A stretch of DNA of 64,000 nucleotides. Origin: Plantago major. Lineage: Eukaryota > Streptophyta > Magnoliopsida > Lamiales > Plantaginaceae. The translations under genes were made by a program, and so were the position numbers. The stretch is taken from contig CM048840.1 of NCBI GenBank assembly GCA_026545765.1, positions 44,474,959 through 44,538,958 on the forward strand. The letters are read 5' to 3'. The notes under the pieces were generated by a model, which saw only the letters and a program-made list of their open reading frames with translations, made no database searches and had not been told where the DNA came from. Below are positions 21,021-32,533 of the stretch, one piece after another (positions within the stretch are counted from its first letter, which is position 1; every line of letters starts with the position of its first letter).

Positions 21021-23914
21021 ATGTCAAAGTGATAGTCGAAGCGATCCGGTGAGGATATGTCTTGACGTCGACTTTATCCGACAGCTCAGGAGATTGACAT
21101 TGTTAGTGATGGCGAGTCGGTAGGCTGGAGCAATCTCCCGTCGAACCGAGAAGAGCCAGGTGGTCTCCTTGCCAGTTAGTTGTTAGGGTTCGAGGTCTCC
21201 AAAGCATCGGGATTACTGCGAGTCTCTAATGTGCGGGGTGTTGTGCGGCTCGAGAGACAAGCTCGCGGACTATAGGAGCTCATGCGTCCATTTGTCTTTG
21301 GGAAGGAGCCCGAACTTTGGAGATTCGATCCCTCATTCGCAACCTAGGTTATAATTTTTGGAGTAACCTAACGAATTCCGTTAGATTACGGATCCGCATG
21401 AACTTTAACATCGAGGTGCATGATACCTCCAGGCGCCTCCCGAGTTAGGTATGTTGAAGAGGGTGTTGAGGATCGGGTCCAGTATTTGTTCCCCTTGGAC
21501 GGTGGTAGAGTTGGGTTAAATCGTCCGAGGATGATAGGGTGGAGGAAGAGGTCCGTCTTGAGGATGTTAGTTCGGAGGAGGAAGAAGAAATCTGTCTGCC
21601 CATGTTTTTGGAGGGAATCTGGCGGCAATAGTGCGATCCACCAAATGAGAAGAGGAATTGCAGGGTCTTAGGAGGGTGAAGGCGTGTTCGGTGAAGTTCC
21701 CTCGGACGAGGGCGAGGTTACTCATCTGATCCGGAGGGTGAAATGAATGAGGAAGGTACATTGCCCACATGTCCTTGATTGTGATGGTGAGGAGGTGGAG
21801 GAACTTGAATATGAGATTCGGGTGTGGAAATTCTCATTACGGATGAGTCATACGCTTTCTACAATCCACCTCAAAGGTACATGCGTTCATGAAATAAGTC
21901 TTCATTGTGGGTGGCGGTACTGTATCGTCAAGTTTTGGAGATTTTGAGCAGCATGGGGTTAAGTCCGCACCAAATCATCCCCAACTCGCTCGAAAATGTG
22001 ATGTGCTTCGGGATGATGTATAGATATAAGGACATCCCGGTCACGTTTGATAACTTTCGGAAGTTATTCAACGTTAGTGTAAGTAATAGAAATACTTTGT
22101 TTTATACGTTCGTATGTCGCCAAGCGTATACATTTTTTGTCGATCCACTCTCTTCGTTGGGAATAAACTGGTGGAAGAGATATTTCTTCGTCCGGTCCGC
22201 TTTGAAACAAGGTCAATCCGAAGCGGAAAGGCCAAAGTGGCAATTTGAGAAGAAATTTTTTCAAGGCGGTACGATTGGAAACCTCCGCTGAACATCCCTT
22301 TATGGATCAAGCTCTCCATCGAATCAAGATCCGAGAAATACTTCTTAGAGGTTGATATGCCAACCTCTTCCTTACAGCGGCTTTTGAGCCAAGTTTACGC
22401 GATGGAAAGAAGGACTTAAGTAAGTGTTCTTCCTTGAACGCAGCGGTTGGTCTTCGAGTCGGTGGTTATTTGCTTTATTTGTAGTTATAAGCGTAAATTT
22501 ATGTTATCTTGCATCTTATTGTCATTCGGATGTGCGATTTTTGGTTGAGTACACCATGTCCACTATCACGAGAGTTGAAGAGGCGAGAATCTTGCTCGAG
22601 AAAGGAAATGGAGGAGGGTACTCGGACCCAGATTATCAAGACTTCCACCGTGCTGCCAATGGAGGAGCCTCGGAATGCCGCTGCTTTCCGAGCGGAAGAG
22701 ACTCGGAGGGCCGCTGCGGGCGAGGGGGCCCAGACAATACCTACCCCGGACAAGGGTAAGGTAGTTGGTTCGAAGGGCGAAACCTCGAGATCTGTCTCGG
22801 GATCCCCCAGATGGCTCGGCTGCGGTGGCAGCGTTCGTCAGAAGGTCAATCCCTCCGGCGAAGGGCGAGGAAAGATGAGTGATGCCGGGCCGGAGTTGGA
22901 TCTTTGGTGGCTCGGTTGGTTCTTGCCTCGGGCTGCAGGATTGCGGAGTTGATGTTGCTCGGTATAAGGTTTGTTCGTTTAAATTTCTGATTGTTGTTTC
23001 AACTTTCTTTGGCTCGGAACTGTCTCTTTACCTTTTTAATGTCGGTTGTTCTCAGCTTGCTGCCGCCGTTCAGGCGTGCTCCGTGGTGGCGGGTCGGAGG
23101 GCCACATTAGAGGAGGACCTGGCGAAATTTGCTCGGGCGGTTGAGGCGTCTCGGTTGAATAATCTGTCCGGTAATTTGAAAAGACCGTGGTGCCGAAGGA
23201 GGCCGAGTCGGAGACGGCCAAAATGAAAAGTGCTATCCTATCACTGGAGAAGGACTTAAAAGTTCACCAAGATAGCTTGGATGAGTTCGTTGGTGTCTCC
23301 CGGAGCTTCAAGGATATGATGTTGAATGAGCTGCTAAAGGTCCGGACAAGGGCCGTCCAGGATTTCTTGGGTTCGGACTCCTGCAAATTCTTGCTCGAAT
23401 CCAAGTATGACGAGGCTCGACAGGATGGGTTCGATCTTGTATGTGGGCGATTCGGAGGAAAGGTTGGATTCAGTGGTTTGTGACTTGGAGGCTGAAGGCG
23501 TTTCTACTTTCAAAGAGGTCGATGGCTCGGACTTTGCTCCAGGGGTGTCTCGGATGAAGACTTGCTCCAATGCGAGTTTGTGGAGGCGATGCATGATGAA
23601 GACGAAGACAAGAAGTTCGACCACGGTGGTCCGTATCTTCTGCGATTCGTGCCCGGTTGTTGATGTCTAGTGTCTTTGTTCCTTTGGAGGACCACATGGA
23701 GCCTGAGGGCTGGTTGACTTTGCGGGCACATCGAGGTTTCGATCGGGACTTGGACTTGATGCGACGGTGCTCTGCCTTCCTGAAAGAGTGTCAGGCTCGG
23801 AGAGATATGAGGTTGGCCCAAGAAGCCAGAGAACGGGAGCAAGCACCTCCGGAGGGGGATGTCAGAGGCCCCTCCGTAATTCAGGCTGGTTCATCCGAGC
23901 GGCGGAGAGAGTGA
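21021..23914 (+). pseudogene. G2 antisense accessory gene, PF04195-like, broken
   Basis: Same gene as in G1 and G3, function unknown. Inferred exons 21020-22419, ~22538-22968, 23056-23914. The core at 21905-22291 holds MGLSPHQIIPNSLENVMC, then DNFRKLF, RQAYTFFVDPLSSLG and INWWKRYFF. A coiled-coil segment (~23187-23330: EAESETAKMKSAILSLEKD) leads to FLGSDSCKFLLESKYDEARQ and FVPLED. The intron at 22420 has a good donor (TTAA|GTAAGT), but the acceptor equivalent reads TGCGA where G3 has TGCAG, so splicing may be lost. The N-terminal part is badly frameshifted. Stop TGA at 23912-23914, followed by the hairpin. Confidence 0.75.
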
Positions 23915-23917
23915 AGG

Positions 23918-23931
23918 CGGGGTATGCCCCG
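23918..23931 (+). terminator. Conserved hairpin after antisense-gene stop (G2)
   Basis: CGGGGTATGCCCCG, four bases past the stop, identical to G1 and G3. The preceding TGAAGG is also shared with G3. Confidence 0.55.
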
Positions 23932-24639
23932 GATCTCTGTAATTGTGAGCCTTCGGGCCTTGAGACAATGTTATTTCCTTCTTAGTCGCTGTTTTGTATA
24001 ACTTGCTTTATCTAAGTTACATTTGACTCGGTATCTGTGTTATTGGTCCGGGCTCGTTGGTGGATCGGAGCAACTTTTATTACTGGCTTGTGTTATTGCC
24101 CTTCCGATGCATGCTTCTCCTTGCGCATTGAATTTGTAAAACTGATCAGTAACTCGAAGTTTTCGTTGGCTCGGCTTGTTCGGATAATGGGTCCGAGTCC
24201 ACGAGGCCAAATTTTCCCGAACGTTAATTGCCTTAAGTAAATTCTCCCTTTGTTGGCTCGTGGGTCGGTCGGACACGGTGTTCGTCCGAATCATAGCTCC
24301 AAATGTTTATTGCCTTAAGTAAATAGGAATGATTCGGAGCCATGTCTTCAAATGTTAACCACACAGAAAAAATTGGTTTTCCCAAAAGCTGTAACAAGTA
24401 GGACTAGTTTGGATGTTATCATCCTGCTCGGTCCGTAGGGACTTGGTGTGCCATTCCGAATCATGTTGGCTTGTGAGAAGTTGGTATAAAAGTAGACAAT
24501 CAGTAGAAAAGTTGAGTGACTTGCTACGGGTCACAGTCGGTACGGAGGTCATCATGGCAGCCTCGAGTTGACGCATCCGAACGGGTAATTCACTCAAGAA
24601 GGCCGGCAATGTGAAGGGATTTTTGGGTTGGGCCAATAG
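23932..24639. other. G2 non-coding stretch after antisense gene
   Basis: No coding signal. It includes TTGCCTTAAGTAAAT twice (~24229-24243 and 24311-24325), a short direct repeat ~80 bp apart. Confidence 0.45.
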
Positions 24640-24725
24640 CGGCCCAAGCGTTAGGCCCAAGTCCATCGCCGACGGTTACGGGCCACGTGGCGACTACTGA
24701 TTGGTCCTTCATTTCTATATATACC
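24640..24725 (+). promoter_or_regulatory. Second conserved plus-strand promoter (G2)
   Basis: GGCCCAA motifs (~24649, 24655), G-box CACGTG (24684-24689), GATTGGT (inverted CCAAT, ~24699) and TATATATA (24716-24723), then TTGATTGTACGGCTTTT, which G3 also has (ATTGTACGACCTTTT). It faces integrase. Confidence 0.65.
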
Positions 24726-25737
24726 CTTGATTGTACGGCTTTTCGTCAGATAATTCCATCCCTTTTATAGTAATAAGTGGTTCGGATCCTGGGTCCGGAC
24801 GTCTGACGAGTGGGTTTATTTCACCGTTCCTATGCGTGAGCTTGCCTCTAAGGTTTTTTTGGTGCTTCGGAAGTCCCTTTGAGTCGGACCATGCTGGGGG
24901 CGATGAAATCAAGTCACTCGGATTCACGCTCCTTCGGATCCTCGTGCTAATCTTCTTTCTGCGAGGCTGTAACGTGTATCGTCAGCTTCAACCCCGGGGA
25001 AGCGGATTAGTTCGCTGTCCCTAAGGACCGGAAGACTTGTTCGCACGGAGAGTCGAATTCTCGGGTGGTTCGCTTCTTCCTCCATTCACCATTTTCTTGA
25101 GGTGCTCGAGGGTGCGATCCAGAAAGTGGTTGTGGTGGAAGATGCGGATCGTTTGAGAAGACCGTGGAGCTGCCTTGCTGTACCGGAGTTATCCGATCCG
25201 GATTCAACTTGTCTTTTTGTGCGGCAGGGACTCATTCTTTGGAGATCTATTGGTTTGTGCTGTTCTTGTTTTGCCTCGGACGCTGGGTTTCGGAGCGGTC
25301 ATATCGTCGCGTTTCGGATGTTACATCCCCAAGAATTGCTTATGTAATGTAAAGAACGATGTAGAGTTCCCTTATTTTTTCGTGACTCGGATGTATGTAT
25401 TCGGAGTGTGCAACCTTGTAATGGGTACTCCTTTGAATAATACAAGGTCTTCTTGCTCTCTTTCTTTGACTCGTTATAATGCTTTATCCGAACTAACTGG
25501 TATAAGCTAATTTTGTTTGAGCAATTGGCTTCTCGAATATTTGCAGCATCAGTTGGCTCTCGGACCTCCTCTGATCGGTCCGAGGCAATCTGTTTGTGTA
25601 AATGTAGCTTTTACTTCCTTGCAAAAAGTTGTATTGATTTGACGAAAATTCAAGTACAACTGGTGGGCATCGAGGCCGGATAAGGAAAATGACAAAAAAC
25701 TTTGATAACTGTCGTAGTCTAATCTCAAAGTGTTATC
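24726..25737. other. G2 stretch between second promoter and integrase
   Basis: No convincing ORF on either strand; short frames do not match anything in G1 or G3. Confidence 0.45.
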
Positions 25738-26779
25738 CTAAGCATAAAAATTTTGCAAATTCTTAGCATTCCAGGTTCTCTTTAAGGCTCGCCCTTGGTT
25801 GTCTTCCAGCTCAAAGCTTCCATTGACTCTGGCTCCAGTAACTTTGTAAGGTCCTTCCCATTTGGGTCTGAGTTTCCCAACATTGCTTAGAATATCGGCT
25901 CTTCTGAGGACTAAGTCTCCGACTTGTATATCTTTGGGGAAGACATGATTGTTGTAGGCTCGAGCAGTCATGGCTTGGTATCGAAGTATGTTAGCTAATG
26001 CCTTACTTTGTTTGTCTTCAAGGAGCTCAAGGTCGTAGATCCTTGCGACTTCATTATCAGCCGGGTTGTACTGCTGGATCCTTTGGGTTTCCACTGCTTA
26101 CGAAGGGATGGCGCCTCGGATCCGTGAACAAGGGAAAAAGGCGTCTCTTGTGTAGAGGTCCGAGTCGTCCCTATGTGCCCAAAGGACGCGTCGAGATCAT
26201 CACCTTGTTGTCTTGGGAGGTCCTCAACCTTTTCTCCAAAATTTTGACGATGGTCTTGTTGGTGGCTTCTGCTTGACCATTAGCTTGGGGGTGGCCAACA
26301 GAAGTGAAGCGCTGTTCTATTTTGAAAGATTGAAGCCACTCCTTCAGTCTTGCCCCCGAGAACTGAGCCCCATTATCCGGCACTAGGAATCTTGGAAGTC
26401 CAAAGCGGCAGATGATGTTCTTCCAGATGAATGTCCGTACCCTGCTTTTAGTGATGGTCGAAACTGCCTCAGCCTCAACCCATTTAGTGAAATACTCCAC
26501 TGCCACGATCAAGAACTTCTTCTGATGGGTTCCGCGTGGGAAGGGACCAACTATGTCTATGCCCCATTGATCAAATGGACATGCTATAATTGACGGAATT
26601 ATAGGGTTGGTCGGGCGATGTGGTATGTTGGCATAATATTGGCAGTCTTCACAGGCACGAGCGAAGTTTGCAACATCAGCGTCAATGGTAGGCCAATAGT
26701 ATCCTTGCCTTATGATCTTCTGTGCCAAGGTTCTTCCCCCGGAGTGACTTCCACAACTTCCAGCATGGATTTCCTCCAT
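25738..26779 (-). pseudogene. G2 integrase, nearly complete
   Basis: Inserts element DNA into the chromosome. Zinc-binding H-H-C-C region (EIHAGSCGSH, then CEDCQYY), catalytic D-D-E triad in WGIDIVGP, DNGAQF and GQAEATNKTI, then a break at ~26095-26171 (about 75 bp shortened and out of frame relative to G3). The C-terminal part, with GDLVLRRADIL and KWEGPYKVTGARVNG, ends at 25738. The triad is intact but the product is not continuous. Confidence 0.88.
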
Positions 26780-26799
26780 CCGATTTTAAGCTTCACAGG

Positions 26800-27480
26800 G
26801 ATCCGGGCATCTCATGGGTGCTTGAAGGATTTTCTGTAGAGATCTTCTCCCATGACGAAGTATCTGCTGGCTCGGCATAGGATCCTCCTTGCTTCTCTAG
26901 GATCTGAAGGTAGAGAGCCATCCTTGAGATAGCGGAATATGTCAGTTATCCAGCTTCTTTCAGTGCTCAAGAGGAAGATTTGCCCATTGGAGTTCCCAAG
27001 GAGGAGTCCATGCGGGTCATCAAGATGACACTTCTCGTGTCCAGAGCTCCTAAGGCCGAGGCATACTTGGAGAGGGCATCGGCTTTTTCGTTCCATTCCC
27101 TGTGGAATTGGTCAAGAGTGAATTCCTCAAAGTGCTCAACCTCTTTTTTGAGGAGTTCCAAGTACTTGATCATGTTAGGTCCTTTAGCGGTAAAGGACCC
27201 GGAGAACTGGGATTGCACGAGTTGTGAATCTGTGTAAGCCTTGATTCTTTTCACCTGAAGAGCTCTCGCCATCCTTAGGCCGGTGAGGAGCGCCTCATAC
27301 TCAGCCTCATTGTTTGTTACTTTAAAGTTGAGGGTGATGGCGTATTCTAACTTGGCTCCTTCAGGGCTTTCAAGGAAAATTCCTATTCCTCCCAATCGTC
27401 CAGTAGAGGATCCATCCACTTGTAACGTCCAACAATCCTTGTTTTCCATTTTGCTTTCCGCAGTGAAAGTATGCACACCT
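26800..27480 (-). pseudogene. G2 second RNase H domain and linker
   Basis: The extra RNase H of Tat elements, with all four acidic positions visible: LQVDGSS, NEAEYEALL, YTDSQLV and NEKADALSKYAS (26967-27476). Downstream linker YLKDGSLPSDPREARR at ~26880-26940 in another frame. The domain itself is open and looks the best preserved of the three copies. Confidence 0.85.
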
Positions 27481-27703
27481 TCTCGTCCCCCTGCTTCTTG
27501 TCGAAAGATGCAGGTGTCGAAGTGTTGGGTGCCTCGGCTAGGAGAAACATGTGCCTCACCCTTAATGAATCATCCATAGGTTCCTGATACTCAGTCCAAA
27601 GCTGTAAACTATTCCCATGTGCCTCTTTAGGCCCGTTCTCTTTTTCCTTTTCTTCCTCCATGGAATCTTTCACTTGGGTGATCATGACATGGCTCACATT
27701 TTC

Positions 27704-29074
27704 CTATGGACTTTTGGTTCCCCCTTCTGTTTCCTCCGGATAATCAACCAGGAAGTCGGCAAGAACTTGTGCCTTCTTGGCAGATGGAGCTTGATACCCG
27801 ATATCATATTTGCTTAACTCAATCGCCCACTTGGACAAGCGTCCTGACTGGTCTGGCTTACCTAGGACATGTTTGAGTGGTTCATTGGTGAGGACCACAA
27901 TCCGATGAGATTTGAAGTAAGGTTTTAGTCGCCGTGCAGTGTAAATCAGTGCGAAGGCGAGCTTCTCGATCTTGATATATCTAGCCTCAGAGCCCACAAG
28001 GGCTTTGCTCAAGTAGTAGATCGGTAAATGGTCGTTGCCTTGTATTTGCACCAATACAGAACTCATCGCTTCATCAGTAGTGGCCAGATAAAGGTAAAGA
28101 GGTTCACCCTCTACTGGTTTAGACAAGAGGGGTGGTGAGAGGAGATACTTTTTCAAGTTATCCAGGGCCTCTTCGCACTCCTTTGTCCACTCAAACTTGT
28201 CTCCTTTCCTTAGAATCTTGAAAAAGGGTAAGATTTTCTCGGCGGACTTGGAGATAAAACGGTTTAATGCCATCACCCTTCCCAAAAGCTTCTAAACCTC
28301 ATTGATTGTTTTTGGCTGTGGTAAGTCCAGGATTGCCTTTATTTTCTCCGGGTTCACGCTGATACCTCTCTCTGTGACCATGTAGCCAAGGAACTTTCCT
28401 CCCTTTACTTCGAACGTACACTTTTCAGGGTTCAACTTCATTCCATATTTCCTAAGGATGGAAAAGCAATTTTTGAGATGCTTGATATGCTCCTATTTAG
28501 TCTTTCTTTTTACAAGCATGTCATCCACATAGACTTCCATGGTTTTACCCAACTCTTCCTTGAACATCTTATTTACCAGTCGTTGGTATGTAGCGCCTGC
28601 GTTCTTGAGGCCAAACGGCATGACTTTGAAGCAGTAGACCCCTCCTGCTGCGAAGAAGGCAGTCTTCTGGATGTCTTCCTGGGCCATCCTGATTTGGTAG
28701 AATCCTTGATATGCGTCCATGAAGCTTAGGAGCGCACATCCTGCAGTGGAATCAACCAGCTGGTCTATGCGAGGTAATGGATACGGATCCATTGGACAAA
28801 ACTTGTTGAGTCTAGTGAAGTCATTACACATTCTCCACTTTCCCGGGGCCTTTTCGATGAGGACCACGTTACAGACCCAGTCAGAGTATCTGACTTCTTT
28901 GATATGTCCGGCTTTCATCAATTTATCCACCTCTCCTGCTATGATAGCATCTTCAATAGGCCCGAAATCCTTCCTCTTTTGTCGGATATGTTTTACCGTC
29001 GGATCCATGTTCAGGCGGTGAACTGCGATCCTTGGGTCTATCCCCTTAAGGTCATCATGCTCGAGCAAAGACAT
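27704..29074 (-). pseudogene. G2 reverse transcriptase and first RNase H
   Basis: 28493-29074 is open and covers DDLKGIDPRIAVH, VLIEKAPGKWRMCNDFTRLN, FMDAYQGFYQI, MPFGLKNAGATYQ and the YVDD box (28520-28534). A stop follows shortly (~28492), and another is near 28295 in the segment with GYMVTERGISVNPEKI. 27704-28285 is open with the first RNase H (LYLYLATTDEAMSSVL, ALIYTARRLKPYFK) and the SAKKAQVLADFLVDY tail. So the domain is complete but for two stop codons. Confidence 0.9.
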
Positions 29075-29849
29075 CGTGGTTGTCTTGGAGGCATGTGATG
29101 AGCTTCATTTCTACTTCTGTGCTCATCTCTGTTCCAATTCGGGTTACCTTTTCTGAATTCCCTTCGATCAACTGGACTTCTTTCAAGGCTTCATGAGGCT
29201 CCATCCTGGCAGTCTTCGGGAATTTTTCTTTAAGTGACCCAGCACCAATTTCTTCCTTTGATGGGGTAAGGGCCACAGGGGGTCCCCCGAGCCCTTTGGT
29301 GATCGAAAGAACGGGTACCGAAGCTGCCCTGGTCGGCATGATATAACATTCCCAAGCTTCTCTTACATTTCCCACTTCTTCACCCACGTCGTTTGGGGTT
29401 GGAAATTTTACCCTATTGTGTAGGGGAGACGTAATTGCCTTGAATTGATTAAGTCCTGGACGGCCCAAGATCACGTTATAGTCAAAGGTGCTATCGACTA
29501 CCACAAAGAGGATTGTCTCAGTCACTTTTGTCGGAAAGGTGCCTATAGAGACTTGTAGTGGTACACTTCCAATGGGACGTACTACAGATCCTCCAAAGCC
29601 CACCAAAGAAGTACATACACGCCCATATTGAATTTTTCCTAGGTGCATTTGCTCCACGGTCCTTTTGGAGATGACATTGGAAGAACTTCCTGTGTCGACG
29701 AGCACTTTCTTGACTTTGTAAGTGGCGATAACCAGAGAAACAAGCAAAGGAACGTAGGGGTCCTTGATATCCCCTCCACCAGACGTTGGTGGGGGGATTT
29801 TGCTATCATCAAAGGTGATGGCGTTCGTGCCTTGAAATTTGAAGAACAT
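29055..29849 (-). pseudogene. G2 aspartic protease region
   Basis: 264 open codons with LVDTGSSSNVIS (~29690), the second protease motif ILGRPGLNQF, and a linker to reverse transcriptase. It is out of frame with the upstream gag (frameshift at ~29810-29849) and with the downstream reverse transcriptase (at ~29060). Confidence 0.87.
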
Positions 29850-30987
29850 AGGCTCTATCGTTCTTTCTCAAGTGTTGCGCGGTCCTTTCCCTTGCATTTC
29901 GACTGTCTCCCCCAGTTGGTCCTCCCGCAATGGCATTGATAACTCCGCTATAGGGGAGGTTTTCCATCTCCATATCATCGTGGTACCCTCGGTATCTTTG
30001 GGCATGCTGAGGTGGGATCTCTGCTGGAGGTGGCGGTAAGGATCCTGTCGGAGGCTCCGAACCACGCTCCTCCCTTCTTTGTTCATTCTTTTGGTGTCTG
30101 GAAGGTTCTTCCTCATATATAGGTTCTTTCAGCTTTCCACTCCTTATCATTCCCTCTATTTCTGTCTTCAGCTGGACACAGTCCTCTGTTGAGTGACCTT
30201 TTTGCTTATAAAACCTACAGTAGTCCTTGGAAGCTTTGTTCTTCTTGTTGCTCCTCGTAGGTTTCGGCCATTGTATATCCAAGTTTTTCTCAATGATAGA
30301 AGCCAAGATGTCGGATCTTGGTCTGTTGAGGCGAGTATACTCGGCGTATCTCCTTGGTGGAGTTCTCTCCCTGTGGAATTCCCTCTTATCTCTAAGTTCT
30401 CTTTTTTGTTCAAACTTTCCCTGACGATGAGGAGGTTCCTGTCGTACTTGCTCTTTCCCCTTTTTGGCTCCAGCTCTTATCGGGACATTTCGTCGATACT
30501 CTTCTCCATACAAGACTCCTTCACAGATATCTTCCAAGTACTTTTCAGTTGTGATTTCTTCGTTGGAAAGCTTTTTTCTGAGATCATCATTGTAAGTGTT
30601 GGCGTATAGGTGTCGGACCCGTTCTTTGATGCTATGAGGTTCTACCTGGCGTACTTCGGCATTGAAACGGTCAAGAAAGGTTCTAAGGTCCTCATGCTCT
30701 TTCTAGATTAATCCTGCCAGGTGCTCAACTGACCTCTTTCTTTTCTTTGCTTTCTCAAATCTTTTCAGGAAGAGGGAAGCGATATCCGCATAGGACTTGA
30801 TGGAACCATTAGGCAGTGAGGTCCACCAATCCATCGCTTCCCCAAAGAGTGTAGTGGAGAAGTTGAGAGCTTTCATGTTGTCATTCAGGCCGTTGGTCTC
30901 CATCTTACTTTCGTATCTAGTAAGGTGCCCCACAGGACAAGTATCTCCATAATAGTGTTCAAGGTTTGGAATAGTGGAGTCAGGGCG
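29809..30987 (-). pseudogene. G2 gag, C-terminal two-thirds
   Basis: The retrotransposon gag core (HLTRYESKMETNGL, AMDWWTSLPNGSIKSY, 30703-30933) is followed by a stop at ~30702, then GVLYGEEYRRNVPIRAG, a basic R-rich region and the zinc-knuckle remnant C-X2-Y-X4-H-X4-C (YCRFYKQKGHSTEDC), in which the second ligand is Tyr where G1 has His. The N-terminal third lies beyond the copia insertion at 46275-47114. Confidence 0.88.
30983..30987. repeat. Copia target duplication, left copy
   Basis: GGGCG, repeated exactly at 46270-46274. Confidence 0.9.
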
Positions 30988-32417
30988 TGTTAGGAATATC
31001 TGTTAGTATTTTGATCACTCATCACATGTTCTTATCTTAGCCAGAAAGGTGACTAAGTACTCTCGGTTCACTTGAACATTGTAAAAGAGGAAATCACTGA
31101 GTATGATTAGTCTAGTAAATCTTGTATTAGGATTATAGGTCTATGAGTGTAATTTTTATTTCCAGAAGACCATGAAGATCAATCCTAGCAATGGAGCTTT
31201 TTTGAAGATTAGAAGACTGAAGATTGCACAAGATTTATGAAGATATCAAGGTTTAGTCTAACTCAAGAAAGACTATGTCCTTAATACTTTCTTAAGTGTA
31301 TTTACTTACTTTTGAAATATGATTCTGGACATATGACATCATGTGTATGGATCATGCAAGCCATCAGAAAGGCTCATGTATCCGTTGAAGACTACAGGAC
31401 AAGAAATAGTACAAGTGCATTAATTGCATCGGCAGAAAAGCTGCTGAAGCACAGTCCTCTCTGAGACATGAGACAAGGACTTACAGTACTCATTTCAAGA
31501 TAAGTATGGACTGAATTTGAATTGTGTCTAACGGATATCATTCCAACAACTCTCAAATTCATCTATATATATATCACACACTTAGATGCTGAGAAATACA
31601 TACCTTAGAACGCTCTATCTTGCAAACTTACCATCAAGCAAAGTATTCTCTCAAGCACTCTACTACCCTTTCTGCAAGCTTTCTGTTGCTCGAAGAATTA
31701 CTAGTAGTTCTAAGTTGTCCTAAACCTTAACAAGAGATTGTTATTCGTAAAAGAGTTAAACTATCAGATACCCTTTCTGAAGCTCATTCTCCAGAACGGA
31801 CATCAATTACTTGGGTCAGTAAAGAGCAGACTGCCATCCACTGAACAAGTGTACTAAGTAGTCTTGTTCTATTAGGCTCTCTGAAAACATAACTGAAAAG
31901 TTATACGAGAAGCCTCTCTGACAAACCTTATAACCAACACCATCAGGGCATGGAGTAGAGGAAGTACTTGATTTGGGAAATCAGGGAATAACTCAAAGGC
32001 TATCTGAGTAGAGGAAGTACTTAGCTCTAGGAGCTGGGGAATAACTCAGGGGGAACATTTGGTTGGGAACCATTTGTTTAGGAATCTTAGAATAGGATTA
32101 TTGTAAGGTGAACTCAATTATCTGTTCTAGTGAATTCTAGGTCTCAGAAAGACCGAAATGGATTAGTTGGAGGATTACGCCACCTCCAGATACCACTATA
32201 TTTGCTGTGTCATTTACCTTTCTGTATTTACATTTCAAAAAAGCACACACACATACTTATTATTTTTGCACTTACCTATCTTAAAGTCTTCCGCGCTCTG
32301 AATTTAAGTATCAGAAACCCCCAGGTTTCTGAGAAACTGTGCTTATCGACAAAAGTTTTAAAAGACTATTCACCCCCCCCCCTCTAGTCTTTTACTTTGC
32401 CGTTATCTGGACCAATA
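30988..32417 (+). repeat. Copia 5' LTR
   Basis: 1430 bp from TGTTAGGAATAT to GGACCAATA (the final CA is TA here; the right LTR has ACCAACA). A TATATATATAT box at ~31564-31574 is the likely promoter. Confidence 0.94.
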
Positions 32418-32419
32418 AG

Positions 32420-32431
32420 TGGTATCAGAGC
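32420..32431 (+). other. Primer-binding site, initiator tRNA-Met
   Basis: TGGTATCAGAGC two bases after the 5' LTR, the standard plant primer site complementary to the 3' end of initiator tRNA-Met. Confidence 0.95.
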
Positions 32432-32533
32432 AGGAGGTTCCAAGCCTTCTGCACTGAACCTAGATCCCCAGATAGGTGAAGGAACTTTGTCCCTTTATGA
32501 GGACTATATAAGTTGTGTGTTAAGTGTGCAGGT

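Noticed and set aside
21905..22291. Naming the antisense product a transposase
   Set aside because: PF04195 is labelled 'putative gypsy type transposon', but no catalytic residues or transposase fold can be seen; function left open.
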